Assembly (NCBI RefSeq): GCF_019429535.1 | Contig: NZ_JAHXZM010000008.1 | Location: 1-64,000, forward strand | Direction of reading: 5' to 3' | DNA length: 64,000 nt | Source: Sphingomonas citricola | GTDB taxonomy: Bacteria > Pseudomonadota > Alphaproteobacteria > Sphingomonadales > Sphingomonadaceae | Part shown: positions 1-8,931 of the stretch, piece after piece | How positions within the stretch are numbered: position 1 is the stretch's first letter | Layout of the letters: each line of letters begins with the position of its first letter | The notes under the pieces: generated by a model | The model's input: only the letters and a program-made list of their open reading frames with translations | Told to the model about the DNA's origin: nothing | Database searches by the model: none | Translations under genes and position numbers: made by a program

Positions 1-426
1 CAGGATCAGCACCAGCTCGTAGCGCGCGTAAACGTCGCGCAGCGTCACGAATTTCGGCGCGATATCGCGACCGCGATTGGGGGCGATCCTAACCTCCACC
101 TGCCCGCCGGACCAGTCGGCGAACTCGCGCTCGATCGCCTTCTTCTTGGCTTCGGTGTCGGTGGTAATGAAGACATCGGCCGGAAAAGGCACGTTGTTCA
201 TGTAGCTGCGCATCAGCGGCGCCAGGTCATCGTAGAACAGGTGACAAACGATCGCGATACCGCGCGCGGGTGCGGTGACGCCGCTCAAATCGTAGTTGAA
301 CGGAACGATGGCGCTGACGTCGGGTACGTCGCTGGGGCGCGAGCGCCCCTTCGGGCCTGCCAGCAGCTTGCGGAAATTGCGCAGCGTGAAGGAGCGTGCC
401 TTTCGCACCAGTATCGCAGGGGTCAC
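1..426 (-). CDS. RgpF-like rhamnan synthesis / polysaccharide protein (partial, N-terminal part)
   Basis: The reading frame runs off the left edge, so only the first 142 residues are visible. It starts with GTG at 426, has an in-frame stop two codons upstream, and AGGA lies a few bases before the start. The visible protein carries segments I associate with the RgpF/rhamnan synthesis F family: HLFYDDLAPLM, then FITTDT, then NRGRDIAPKFV. Members act in cell-wall or O-antigen rhamnan-type glycan assembly. It follows two glycosyltransferase genes on the same strand and is probably the third gene of that operon. Family assignment is good; the sugar specificity is unknown. Confidence 0.75.
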   Translation of the reverse strand, partial: MTPAILVRKARSFTLRNFRKLLAGPKGRSRPSDVPDVSAIVPFNYDLSGVTAPARGIAIVCHLFYDDLAPLMRSYMNNVPFPADVFITTDTEAKKKAIEREFADWSGGQVEVRIAPNRGRDIAPKFVTLRDVYARYELVLIL

Positions 427-499
427 GGATTATTCCTGTTGAAAGATAGCTCGGTTCGATCGAGCTGCGGCGCCCGGATCGTCGGCAGGGTCGAGAACA

Positions 500-1531
500 T
501 CATGCGTGATGGCCCCAGCCCGTGACGCCCAAGACGAAATCCTTGGCTGCCGAGAATAGTCGCGTCCGCGGCGCCACATCGTCGCCGCCCCGTAATCGCT
601 GCAGCCGAACCCAGGCGCGCAGTCGTTCAACCAGCGTGTCGCCGCCATGCAGGCCGGCGCGCAACGCGAACCGGTCGCGCCGCTCGCGGTAGCGCGTGGC
701 TGCGGCTTTGGCGCGGCTACCCAGCTCACCCTGGTTGGTGCGTGCCATCTCGTCGAACAACGCGGCCAGGTGACCGAAGAAGATCACGCGTTCGTGGTAG
801 CTCCCCAACGGCACCGTGGTCGCGGTGCGCCATCGCGCCCGCAGCCCCGGCGTCACCATGCCGCACGCGTTGCCGCCGTGCTGCCGGTACAGGATCAATG
901 GCTGCGCGATGTGCGACACGCGCCCGATCGCTGCCGCGACGATGTAGAGCCAGGTGTCGTGCGACAATAGCCGGTTCGCCTCCGGGTGGCGCGGGCGCTG
1001 GGCGCGCGGCACCAGCGTCACCAGTTCACGGCGAAACAGCATGGTGTTGCCCCACCCCGCCCAAGGATCGAGTTCCAGCGGCTGCCACACCCGATCGGCA
1101 ACGATTCCCTGGTTCCATAATTCGGTTGGCACCAGATCGCCGTCGGTCATCATCAGCTGGTGCAGCGACATCAAGCTATCGTCGGCCAGCAGCCGTCGCG
1201 CACCAACCTCGAGCTTGTCGGGCGTCCATACGTCGTCCTGGTCAACGAACGCGATCAACGGGCTGGTGCAATGCTCAGCCGCGAACAGGAAGTTGTCGGA
1301 GAAGCCCAATCGCTCGGTCTTGTCCAAGATCCGGACGGGAAAGGGCACCTGCGCGGCAAAGGCGCGGATGATCGTCAGCGTATCGTCGCTCGACCCGTCG
1401 TCGCTGACCACCAGCTCAGCGGGGCGCAGTGTCTGCGTCGCAATACTGGTGAGCTGTTCACCGAGGAAGCGTGCGCCGTTGTACGTCGCCATCGCCACCG
1501 ATACGCCGGGAAGATCGTGTAACTGCTGCAC
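500..1531 (-). CDS. Family 2 glycosyltransferase
   Basis: This 343-residue protein has a GT-A fold N-terminus: VSVAMATYNGARFLGEQL, then VVSDDGSSDDT, then the metal/nucleotide-sugar segment AFVDQDDVW (a DxD-like QDD motif). It resembles rhamnosyltransferase-type GT2 enzymes that add a sugar to a lipid-linked oligosaccharide at the cytoplasmic face of the inner membrane. The C-terminal part is Arg-rich without obvious membrane spans. It lies between another glycosyltransferase (upstream) and the RgpF-like gene (downstream), all on the minus strand. Donor and acceptor cannot be read from sequence. Confidence 0.88.
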   Translation of the reverse strand: MQQLHDLPGVSVAMATYNGARFLGEQLTSIATQTLRPAELVVSDDGSSDDTLTIIRAFAAQVPFPVRILDKTERLGFSDNFLFAAEHCTSPLIAFVDQDDVWTPDKLEVGARRLLADDSLMSLHQLMMTDGDLVPTELWNQGIVADRVWQPLELDPWAGWGNTMLFRRELVTLVPRAQRPRHPEANRLLSHDTWLYIVAAAIGRVSHIAQPLILYRQHGGNACGMVTPGLRARWRTATTVPLGSYHERVIFFGHLAALFDEMARTNQGELGSRAKAAATRYRERRDRFALRAGLHGGDTLVERLRAWVRLQRLRGGDDVAPRTRLFSAAKDFVLGVTGWGHHA

Positions 1532-1598
1532 GGCCGCGTGCGCTACCCGTCAGCGGGGCAACTGGCTAGTCACGATGTGACGACTGACGCGTCGGTCG

Positions 1599-2483
1599 CT
1601 ATTCCGCCCGCATCGGTGTCGACGATCTGCTGGGCCGCTTGGCTGGATCGCCCAGCACGCCGTCGCGCGGGTAAATGCCCAGCAGCTTGCCCAAGCGCCG
1701 CTGCACCCCGCTCAGGCGATGGTGGAGCCGCGATCCCGAGAGCAGAAAGGGACGCAGCGTAATGACGTGCGCCCAGCGTGGTCGCAGCGCGCGTGCGTAT
1801 TTGGCGGTGATCGCATCGCGCGACCGATCGTAGCTAGCATCCAGCGTCCCCCCGCTGTTGTGGCGCAGGAAGAAGTCGATAACGTAGTTGTTCCAGCCCA
1901 GGATGTCGGAAACCGTGCACAGGTCCACGGCGTAATGGTGGAACCCCGACAGGTCGCGCGACACCGCGAGGTTCGCTTCGCGGCGCACCAGCAGGAAGTT
2001 CTCGTCGAGCGATACCACGCGAACGGGAAACGGCGTGCCCAGCACATCGCGATCATTGGCCGGGTGCGACAAGTTCAGCACCGGCCAACCTTCCGCGGTG
2101 TAGCCGGCATTGCCGCACACGCCCCAGTGCGGATCGATCTGGTCAAGCTCGGCTAATCGCCGTTCCAGGTCCACGCGGCCATGCTCGATCAGCACCACAT
2201 CCTGGTGACAGATCAATACGTACCGGCCCGCAGCCGCCTGGAGAAATTCGTTCAATGCGACATAACCGTCGGCCCGATTGCCTGCGGTGTTGTCCAGCAC
2301 GATGAACTCGCAGCTTTGGTGGTCGAACCCGCCTCGTGCGAACGACGCCATGCACCCGTCATATTCATCCCAGTTCGTCACCATCGTGCAAATGGAGAAG
2401 ACCGGTTGGGCACTGCCGCCCAAGCGCGTGACGATGCCTGCCGGGCCGACCCGTTCACCGCGGTGCGTCGTTTCGGCTGTCAT
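1599..2483 (-). CDS. GT2-like glycosyltransferase
   Basis: The protein has a GT-A type start (VFSICTMVTNWDEYDGC, then FIVLDNTAGNRADGY) and an acidic segment LICHQDVVL where GT2 enzymes bind the nucleotide sugar. It is likely the first gene of the leftward operon that continues into the GT2 and RgpF-like genes. The start is uncertain. ATG 2483 lies just before the conserved domain and is used here, but in-frame starts at 2507, 2555 and 2585 are possible. The last leaves only about 30 bases to the divergent flippase gene. Donor specificity is unknown. Confidence 0.8.
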   Translation of the reverse strand: MTAETTHRGERVGPAGIVTRLGGSAQPVFSICTMVTNWDEYDGCMASFARGGFDHQSCEFIVLDNTAGNRADGYVALNEFLQAAAGRYVLICHQDVVLIEHGRVDLERRLAELDQIDPHWGVCGNAGYTAEGWPVLNLSHPANDRDVLGTPFPVRVVSLDENFLLVRREANLAVSRDLSGFHHYAVDLCTVSDILGWNNYVIDFFLRHNSGGTLDASYDRSRDAITAKYARALRPRWAHVITLRPFLLSGSRLHHRLSGVQRRLGKLLGIYPRDGVLGDPAKRPSRSSTPMRAE

Positions 2484-2617
2484 GTGATCGTTCGCCTGTT
2501 GCAGCATGATGCGCGCGTTCCACCACTTCGCCTGCGTGTGCAATAAGTTTAGCATCTGCGGCCGGACCTGCGCTACCGCGCCCACGCAACCGCCGACGTC
2601 GGGCGAGTGGAGCTTCC

Positions 2618-4054
2618 ATGTCGATACGCAAGTCGCTGCTATGGTCCTATGGCAGCCAGGCCATCACCTTCGTTGTCAGTTTCTCGACCTCGGTCGTCGT
2701 TGCCCGGCTGCTGTCTCCGCGCGAAGTGGGCATCTATGCGCTGGCGGTCGCGGTATCGGCGGTGCTTGCCATTTTCATGACGTTCAGCGTGCACACTTAT
2801 CTAGTGCGCGAGGAACGGGTCGATCGCGCGCTGCTACGCAGCGTATTCACGGTGAATGCGGTGCTGAACATCGTGCTGGCGGGCGCGCTGTTCGGGATGG
2901 CGTTTGTCGAATCCGGTTATCTGGGGCAGCCGGATGTGGGCGCGGTGCTGTTGCTGACCAGCATGGCGCCGCTGATCGCGATCTTTGAATTCATTCCCAC
3001 AGCGCTCAGCATGCGCGAAATGCGCTACGGCCTGATCTCGGCGGTGAACGTGGTGCGCGTGGTCGTCACCTCGGCCGTGACGGTCGCGCTCGCGCTACGC
3101 GGCTATGGCGCAATCAGCCTGGCGATCGGCCCGCTGGTCGCAGGGGCGGTGTGTGCCATCATCTATACCGTGACACGCTGGCGCGACACGGTGTTTGCTC
3201 CGTCACTCGCCAATTTCGGCCCGATCATCGCCTTCGGTGTCCAGATGATCTCGATCAGCGGCGTCGCGCAGCTTGCTACGCGCGGCAGCGACCTGATCCT
3301 GGGGCGGCTGATCGGCCTCTCCGCACTCGGACTGTACTCCCGTGCATCAAACATCCAGGCGCTGGTGTTCAGCAACGTCTACGGTGCTGCAACCAACGTG
3401 ATCTTCTCGCACATGTCGCGCGAACTGCACGATCGCGGAACGGTGCACGATACGTTCACCACCTCGATCCGCAACATCATCGCCATCATGTGGCCGCTAC
3501 TCGTCGGGCTGGCGATCCTGGCGCGGCCGGTGGTCGTCACCCTGTACGGCGAGCGGTGGCTGGGCGCGGCGCTTCCCTTGTCGCTGTTGATGGTATCCAC
3601 CTTCGTCACCCTGGGGTTCGGGATGAACTGGGAACTGTTCGTGCTGCGCAAGGAAACCGCGCGTCAGACCCGGTTCGAGATGCTGCGGGCGATCATCGGC
3701 ACCGGCCTGTTCACGGTTGGATGCTTCTTCGGGCTTGCCTGGGCTGCCGCATCGCGGATCGTTGAAGCTGCCGTCGGCTACTTCCTGTACCGGCCGCACA
3801 TGGACCGGCTGGCCGGCACGAACCCGGGCGAACTGGAGCGCATCTACGGCGAGGGATTGCTGCTTACCCTCGCCGCGACCACCCCGGCATTGCTGCTGAT
3901 GCTATGGTATCGCTGGTCGCCGAACACGCCGCTCATCGCCTTGGCAGCAGCAGTGCTGTTGGGGATCGTCGGATGGGCCGGGTTGATCGTGGCGCGCGAT
4001 CACTCACTGATGGCGGAAGTGCGGCGATTGTACCATCGCCGCCGTGGAGCGTGA
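2618..4054 (+). CDS. Wzx-like oligosaccharide flippase (MOP superfamily)
   Basis: This 478-residue polytopic membrane protein opens with a polysaccharide-synthesis-type motif (KSLLWSYGSQAITFVVSF) followed by many hydrophobic spans spread over the whole length. Size and pattern fit the PST/Wzx group of the MOP exporter superfamily, which moves undecaprenyl-linked repeat units across the inner membrane. GTGGAG lies a few bases before the ATG. It is divergent from the glycosyltransferase operon on its left, and its location inside a glycosyltransferase cluster supports the role. The repeat unit it moves is not known. Confidence 0.88.
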   Translation: MSIRKSLLWSYGSQAITFVVSFSTSVVVARLLSPREVGIYALAVAVSAVLAIFMTFSVHTYLVREERVDRALLRSVFTVNAVLNIVLAGALFGMAFVESGYLGQPDVGAVLLLTSMAPLIAIFEFIPTALSMREMRYGLISAVNVVRVVVTSAVTVALALRGYGAISLAIGPLVAGAVCAIIYTVTRWRDTVFAPSLANFGPIIAFGVQMISISGVAQLATRGSDLILGRLIGLSALGLYSRASNIQALVFSNVYGAATNVIFSHMSRELHDRGTVHDTFTTSIRNIIAIMWPLLVGLAILARPVVVTLYGERWLGAALPLSLLMVSTFVTLGFGMNWELFVLRKETARQTRFEMLRAIIGTGLFTVGCFFGLAWAAASRIVEAAVGYFLYRPHMDRLAGTNPGELERIYGEGLLLTLAATTPALLLMLWYRWSPNTPLIALAAAVLLGIVGWAGLIVARDHSLMAEVRRLYHRRRGA

Positions 4055-4066
4055 CGCGTTATCGCA

Positions 4067-4477
4067 TCATTGCGCATCACGCTGCTGCTGTTCACGCTCC
4101 AACAAGCCCGGCGTCATCGCGCAGCGCACCGCGATCGGAACCGTGACGCGGTAGTCAACGCCGCCTTGCTCGTAGGTGCAAATACGATTGCTGGCATCGG
4201 TGGCTTCGCTGCGCAGCGCAGCATTGGACGGGATCGGGGCGTTGGGGTCGCTGTAGGGTGCGCTGACCGGACATTCCTGTCCCAGACCAACCGTTGTGGC
4301 GCGCGCTCCGGACGCGTCATTGGGTAGCGTCGGCGAGCCGACGTACACGCAGACGCGCTCGTCGCCGCGTATTTCGCTACTGATCAGCTGCGCGTGCGCG
4401 GATCCGGCGATCATGCCTGCCATCGCGGCAATGGCAACGACCGTGTTGGCGATCCGTGTGGTGCGCTGGTGGATCAT
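4067..4477 (-). CDS. Small secreted protein of unknown function
   Basis: A 136-residue protein with a clear Sec signal peptide (basic start, hydrophobic core VVAIAAMAGMIAG, cleavage after SAHA). The mature part has three cysteines (in RVCVYVG, QECPVS and RICTYEQ), which could form disulfides in the periplasm, and ends in a polar, Gln-rich tail. The ATG overlaps the stop of the upstream GT4 gene in an ATGA arrangement, so the two are translationally coupled. I do not recognise a family. A role accessory to polysaccharide assembly is inferred from position only. Confidence 0.7.
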   Translation of the reverse strand: MIHQRTTRIANTVVAIAAMAGMIAGSAHAQLISSEIRGDERVCVYVGSPTLPNDASGARATTVGLGQECPVSAPYSDPNAPIPSNAALRSEATDASNRICTYEQGGVDYRVTVPIAVRCAMTPGLLEREQQQRDAQ

Positions 4478-5601
4478 TGCTTCGTTGCTCCATTGCTTGC
4501 AGGAACCAGGCTGCGATAGAGCCCGACCAGGTCACGGTTCATCTTTTCCGAGGTGAAATGTTCTAGATACCATGCGCGCGCGCGCGGTCCCATTGCCTGC
4601 AGGCTGTCGCGATCAAGGCTCGCGAGCAGCGTGCTGAGCGCTGCCACATCGTCGGGTGGGAACAGATGACCCGACACACCTTCGCGGACCAGCTCGGGCA
4701 AGGCATCGACGTTGCTAGCGCACACCGGCACTTGCTGCCGCATCGCCTCAAGTGCGGCAAGGCCGAACCCTTCCCAGCGCGACGGCATCACCAGAGCGTC
4801 GGCCTGAGCCAGATAGGCCTCGACGTCCGCACGCGACTTCCAGCCGTGCTGAACTACGTTGGTGGGCACGGCGTCGATGCTCGTCTCGTCGCTATCCTGC
4901 GCCGACACCACCGCTCCGCCAACGACGTGCAGCGTGATCGGATGCCCTTGCAGCGTGTGCATCGCTTCCAGCAGCGTGTCATAGCCCTTTTGCCGATCGT
5001 GACGTCCGACGAACAGCAGGTTGAGTGTCGCAGGGTTGAACACCCCCCCACCGCGCCGCGCAGCGACCGGCTGATCAGCAATCCCGTTGTGGATGAGGTG
5101 CAGCAGGTCACGCGGCAACCCGCGCCGGATCGCCTGCGCGTACTCGAACCGGGAAATACACACGATCGCGTCCGTCACCCGTGCAAAGGTGCGTTCCAGC
5201 AGCGCGTAAATGCCCCGCAGGCGTTCCGAAACCTGCATGTTGAACGCCCAGCCGTGCGCGCAATAAACGATTGATGGGCGGTTCCACGGCAGCAACAAGA
5301 ACCACATCCGCACCAATGCACCCGCGAACGTACTATGCAGGTGGATAACGTCCGGCTTCTCGGTGTTGATGACCTGGATCGTGTGAAAAAGGAAACGCAG
5401 CAAGCTGCCGACCTTGCGTCCCCTGGTTGCGATCGGGCGCAGCAGTGCAGGATCGTCATCGTCGATGAACGCGACCTCGCTCGCCGGAATGGCGACCAGC
5501 ACCGCATTTCGACCAAAGGTCCGACGCTGATAAGGGATCACCTCGTTCAGGTAGCTGGCGACGCCCCCTTGTATCATCTGGGCGATGTGGATCACTTTCA
5601 T
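4474..5601 (-). CDS. Family 4 glycosyltransferase
   Basis: The 375-residue protein starts MKVIHIAQMIQGGVASYL, the glycine-rich acceptor-side loop of GT-B enzymes. The C-terminal half has LLFVGRHDRQKGYDTLLEA and the EX7E nucleotide-sugar motif in EGFGLAALEAM. This is a retaining GT4 enzyme of the WaaG/WbaZ type, probably acting at the cytoplasmic membrane on the lipid-linked repeat unit. It is followed by a four-base overlap with the small secreted protein gene. Donor and acceptor are unknown. Confidence 0.9.
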   Translation of the reverse strand: MKVIHIAQMIQGGVASYLNEVIPYQRRTFGRNAVLVAIPASEVAFIDDDDPALLRPIATRGRKVGSLLRFLFHTIQVINTEKPDVIHLHSTFAGALVRMWFLLLPWNRPSIVYCAHGWAFNMQVSERLRGIYALLERTFARVTDAIVCISRFEYAQAIRRGLPRDLLHLIHNGIADQPVAARRGGGVFNPATLNLLFVGRHDRQKGYDTLLEAMHTLQGHPITLHVVGGAVVSAQDSDETSIDAVPTNVVQHGWKSRADVEAYLAQADALVMPSRWEGFGLAALEAMRQQVPVCASNVDALPELVREGVSGHLFPPDDVAALSTLLASLDRDSLQAMGPRARAWYLEHFTSEKMNRDLVGLYRSLVPASNGATKQ

Positions 5602-5740
5602 GCGTCATTCCTGCATCGAACGTCGTGAGCCGGTCGTGAACCAAACCGCCGGCTTCGGATTGCGTGTTCTAAAGCGATAGATACGAGTGCACCGCGATGC
5701 CGGATGTGATCAGTGGCAACTCGACACAATCGAGGCTCGA

Positions 5741-6415
5741 TCATCCACGCGGGGCCGCACGTCGCACCAACGGCAGCACGCCGCGCGCCAACCGGGCATA
5801 TGCGTCAGCGCTCAGGTGCACCCCGTCACTCCACATGTTCAGCGTTCGCGGCACTGCGTAGAAGACGGCGCCCGAGCGGCGCGCTATTTGCGCCGCGGCA
5901 CTGCGATATGGCTGGCATTTTCGGTCAGCCGCGGGATCCGCCAGCGGAGGTGGTGCCACGATGATGATCCTGGCCTTGTTCGCGCGGCGTCGTTGCACCA
6001 GCGTTCGAAGATTGGTGGAATAATCCACCACCGACAAAGCACTCGAATACCCGCCGTAGTTCATGCAATCGTTGGTGCCGTACATCAGCACCACCACCTT
6101 TGCCTGAGGGGGCGCTGGCCACCGCGCCAATCCCTCGGTTGTGCGATCTCCCGGAAATCCGTGGTTCAGCACCGTGTAACCACGGCCGAGCAGACGCTCG
6201 AGCGTTTCGGGATAGGGCGTGGCCGATCGACTGGCTCCTGCTCCGTTGATCGGAGGCAGCACCCGTGACGATGCCGTATCCTGCCCGTAGGTCAGGCTGT
6301 CGCCTTCCGCGACAATCACGATGGGGCCCGAACCGATTGATCGGGCAAAGCCGGCCGATCCGATGCTCGCGAGCAACAGCACGGCCCAGTGGATGGTTGT
6401 TCGACGGATACGCAT
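5741..6415 (-). CDS. Secreted SGNH/GDSL-family esterase
   Basis: The protein has an N-terminal hydrophobic signal (TIHWAVLLLASIGSAGFA), then block I with the catalytic Ser in EGDSLTYGQ, block III GTNDCMN, and the Asp-x-x-His block in DGVHLSADAY. These are the hallmark blocks of SGNH hydrolases. In this setting it likely removes or transfers acetyl groups on the polysaccharide in the periplasm. ATG 6415 is preferred over 6436 because it begins directly with the basic n-region MRIRRTT. It is the mirror partner of the acyltransferase gene that starts divergently at 6518. Confidence 0.85.
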   Translation of the reverse strand: MRIRRTTIHWAVLLLASIGSAGFARSIGSGPIVIVAEGDSLTYGQDTASSRVLPPINGAGASRSATPYPETLERLLGRGYTVLNHGFPGDRTTEGLARWPAPPQAKVVVLMYGTNDCMNYGGYSSALSVVDYSTNLRTLVQRRRANKARIIIVAPPPLADPAADRKCQPYRSAAAQIARRSGAVFYAVPRTLNMWSDGVHLSADAYARLARGVLPLVRRAAPRG

Positions 6416-6517
6416 TACAGCCGCTTCATGGCCCATCCCCGCCTGCGCGGCTAGGGTACGGAATGCCCTCCCGTCACATCGCTTTCGGCGATTGAATGCA
6501 CATGCTAGCCGCGACGC

Positions 6518-7543
6518 ATGACCGCGCAGCGTGAACAGATCGGCCTGACCTGCATTCGCGGCTTCGCTGCCTTATGGGTCGTTTTGTATCATTTCTCCGG
6601 GCATTTCGGCCCCGCACTCAGCGGTGAGTTCGTGCAGCGCGGCCACCTGGGCGTCGATCTGTTTTTCATTCTGAGCGGCTTCATTCTCGCGTACGTGTAT
6701 CTTGCGCCGATCGAGAAAGGCGCATTCGAGTATCGCGTCTTTTTGCGCAAACGGTTCGCGCGCATCTACCCGGTGCACGCTGTCACCATGATCGCGGCAT
6801 TCATCATTCTAGCAGGTGGATCGGCCGCCGGTCTGTCAAACGTCGACATCGCAAGCGAAGTGCGCGCGCTGGTGCCAACCGCACTGATGCTACAGGCTTA
6901 CGGCCTGTTTGACAAATTGTACCTCAACTACCCGTCCTGGTCGATCAGCGCCGAATTTTTCGCCTATCTGCTGTTCTGGCCGATCGCCTTCGCCGTGCTG
7001 CGGGTACGATACCCGCTGGTCCTTGGCGTAGCGGTATTTCTAGCCTTTGTGGCGGGATTGGAGGCCGTCGGCGTTGATCCATTCGAGCTGACGACCTTCA
7101 GCCTGTTGCGGATCATGCCTGAGTTCATTCTCGGCATCACGCTTTTTCAAGCCTGCCGGCATGTTGCGATCGGCCGCACCGCCACAGTTGGCGGGTTACT
7201 CGTGGCACTTATCCTCGGATTTGGACCGAATTGGATCGCGGTGCTCGGCTTTGCCGTGCTGATCGCGACCTTGTTCATGAGCGACTGGCAGCTCACCTTT
7301 CCAGGACAGCGCGCGCTCACCCATCTGGGACACATTTCCTATTCGATCTACATGGTGCACGGCTTGATCGAGATGACCGGTTTCAAGGTGATCGAACGTG
7401 TCTTCGGTTATGGTGACGGTGTCGTGCCGATCGCGTTCCTTCCGGGGATGCTCATAGTAACGATCCTTGCCGGACACCTGTTGCACCGCTGGATCGAAGT
7501 GCCTGGGCGGACGCTGATCCTGCGCCGGCGTCGGTCGGCATAG
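6518..7543 (+). CDS. Acyltransferase-3 family membrane O-acyltransferase
   Basis: A 341-residue polytopic protein with the family signature near the N-terminus (CIRGFAALWVVLYHFSGHF, then GVDLFFILSGFIL). The R and H in RGFAALWVVLYH are residues conserved in OafA/NodX-type enzymes. Such proteins put acetyl or other acyl groups on surface glycans, passing them across the inner membrane. The C-terminal ISYSIYMVHG segment is also typical. It is divergent from the SGNH esterase, so an acetylation/deacetylation pair acting on one polymer is an attractive inference. Confidence 0.92.
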   Translation: MTAQREQIGLTCIRGFAALWVVLYHFSGHFGPALSGEFVQRGHLGVDLFFILSGFILAYVYLAPIEKGAFEYRVFLRKRFARIYPVHAVTMIAAFIILAGGSAAGLSNVDIASEVRALVPTALMLQAYGLFDKLYLNYPSWSISAEFFAYLLFWPIAFAVLRVRYPLVLGVAVFLAFVAGLEAVGVDPFELTTFSLLRIMPEFILGITLFQACRHVAIGRTATVGGLLVALILGFGPNWIAVLGFAVLIATLFMSDWQLTFPGQRALTHLGHISYSIYMVHGLIEMTGFKVIERVFGYGDGVVPIAFLPGMLIVTILAGHLLHRWIEVPGRTLILRRRRSA

Positions 7544-7569
7544 AGGCCGATTATCGGTGCGCGGATAAG

Positions 7570-8697
7570 CTAGTCGCGCGTGACCGTTTCCAGGACGGCC
7601 AGCACACGTTCGGCCGCTGCCTCCCACGTGAACGATGCCGCGCGCGCGCGTGCATGGACGGCCAGTTGCTCGCGCAGCGCAGGCTCGTTCACGATCCGGC
7701 GCAATGCCTCGGTCCAAGCAGCGCGGTCATGCGGATCAGCGTAGACAGCGGCATCACCGCATACTTCGGGAACGGCACCCCCCGTGGTCGCGACAACCGG
7801 GCAGCCAAAGGTCATCGCCTCGAGCGGGGGCAGGCCAAATCCTTCGGAAATCGACGGGCACGCGAATGCCATCGCATTGGCATACAAGCCTTTCAGCGCG
7901 GCATCGCTGATACGCCCGGTATAGTGGATGTTGGCGCCTTCCCCGAAGCCCGCGTGCTGGAAGATGCGGGAATTACCGCCTCCCGCGATCACCAGGCTCA
8001 CGTCAGGTAGCTCAGCTGCGCGGAATGCCTCCACCAGCATTGCTAGGTTCTTGTGGCGCGCCAGCGATCCGATCGCCAGAATGTAACGGCGCGGGAGGAT
8101 CCCGATCTGCGCCAGGATCGTCTCGTCGACCGCCCCTTCTTCCAGATGGTCGACCCCCAAACGCAGCACGTGCGCCTTCCCCACCGGGACCAACCCGTGG
8201 CGCTCCAGGGACTTCTTCGAGAACTCGGATACGGTAAACACCGCGCCAGCCCGTCGCCCCAACACACTCAACACCAACCGGTACCACCAGCGGAACATGC
8301 GCGAGAATGATTCCGGGTGGTCGATGAACAGCGTGTCATGGATCACGACGGCCTGACGCCGGCGCAGCATCGGCCCGACATTGCACAGGCTGAGCAGCCA
8401 CGCGTCCGGCTGCGCCCGCATCAGATCGAGCTGCTCCCACGCATGCCCGCTGCGTCGCCCAACAGCGGTCATGACCGGCACGGGATCGCCCATCGTCGCT
8501 GCAATATCGCTGGCCAAGGGGACGGGTGGGATCAACACGGCGATGTCGCGTTCGCCGCGTTGCGCAAGCACGGTGCGCATCGCGCGGGTCAGTTCCAGCG
8601 CTACGCGTTCGACCCCGGTGACAGGACGCCCGAGAAAACGGCCATTGAGAACGAGGCGCACAGGCTGTTGCTCTTGTTGTAAATCGACGTGCCACAA
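7570..8697 (-). CDS. Family 4 glycosyltransferase (mannosyltransferase-like)
   Basis: The protein begins VRLVLNGRFLGRPVTGVERVA, a GT-B N-terminal motif often seen in GT4 mannosyl/rhamnosyltransferases. It carries ILAIGSLARHKNLAMLVEAF and the EX7E motif in SEGFGLPPLEAM. It stands alone on the minus strand, convergent with the acyltransferase gene and divergent from the polymerase. The frame opens with a TTG at 8697; a GTG at 8661 just before the fold is an alternative. Sugar specificity is unknown. Confidence 0.9.
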   Translation of the reverse strand: MWHVDLQQEQQPVRLVLNGRFLGRPVTGVERVALELTRAMRTVLAQRGERDIAVLIPPVPLASDIAATMGDPVPVMTAVGRRSGHAWEQLDLMRAQPDAWLLSLCNVGPMLRRRQAVVIHDTLFIDHPESFSRMFRWWYRLVLSVLGRRAGAVFTVSEFSKKSLERHGLVPVGKAHVLRLGVDHLEEGAVDETILAQIGILPRRYILAIGSLARHKNLAMLVEAFRAAELPDVSLVIAGGGNSRIFQHAGFGEGANIHYTGRISDAALKGLYANAMAFACPSISEGFGLPPLEAMTFGCPVVATTGGAVPEVCGDAAVYADPHDRAAWTEALRRIVNEPALREQLAVHARARAASFTWEAAAERVLAVLETVTRD

Positions 8698-8931
8698 TGC
8701 AGCAAAGTCCCCGATAGGGTGAGCGGGCCTAAATTCCCAGCCGCCTGCACGCGACCGTGCCGCTGATCGTCAGACACGTGAAACGAGGGTTAAAGCAGGA
8801 CGGGCAAGGGCTGCCTGATGAGCGTGACCGGATCATGGCGGCCGTACGGCTCCATGCGTGGCGCTTAAAGGTTGTCGGACGCTGGCGCGCGCGGCTACGG
8901 AGTGCCGGGTGTATTGCCCGCAGGAGTGCAG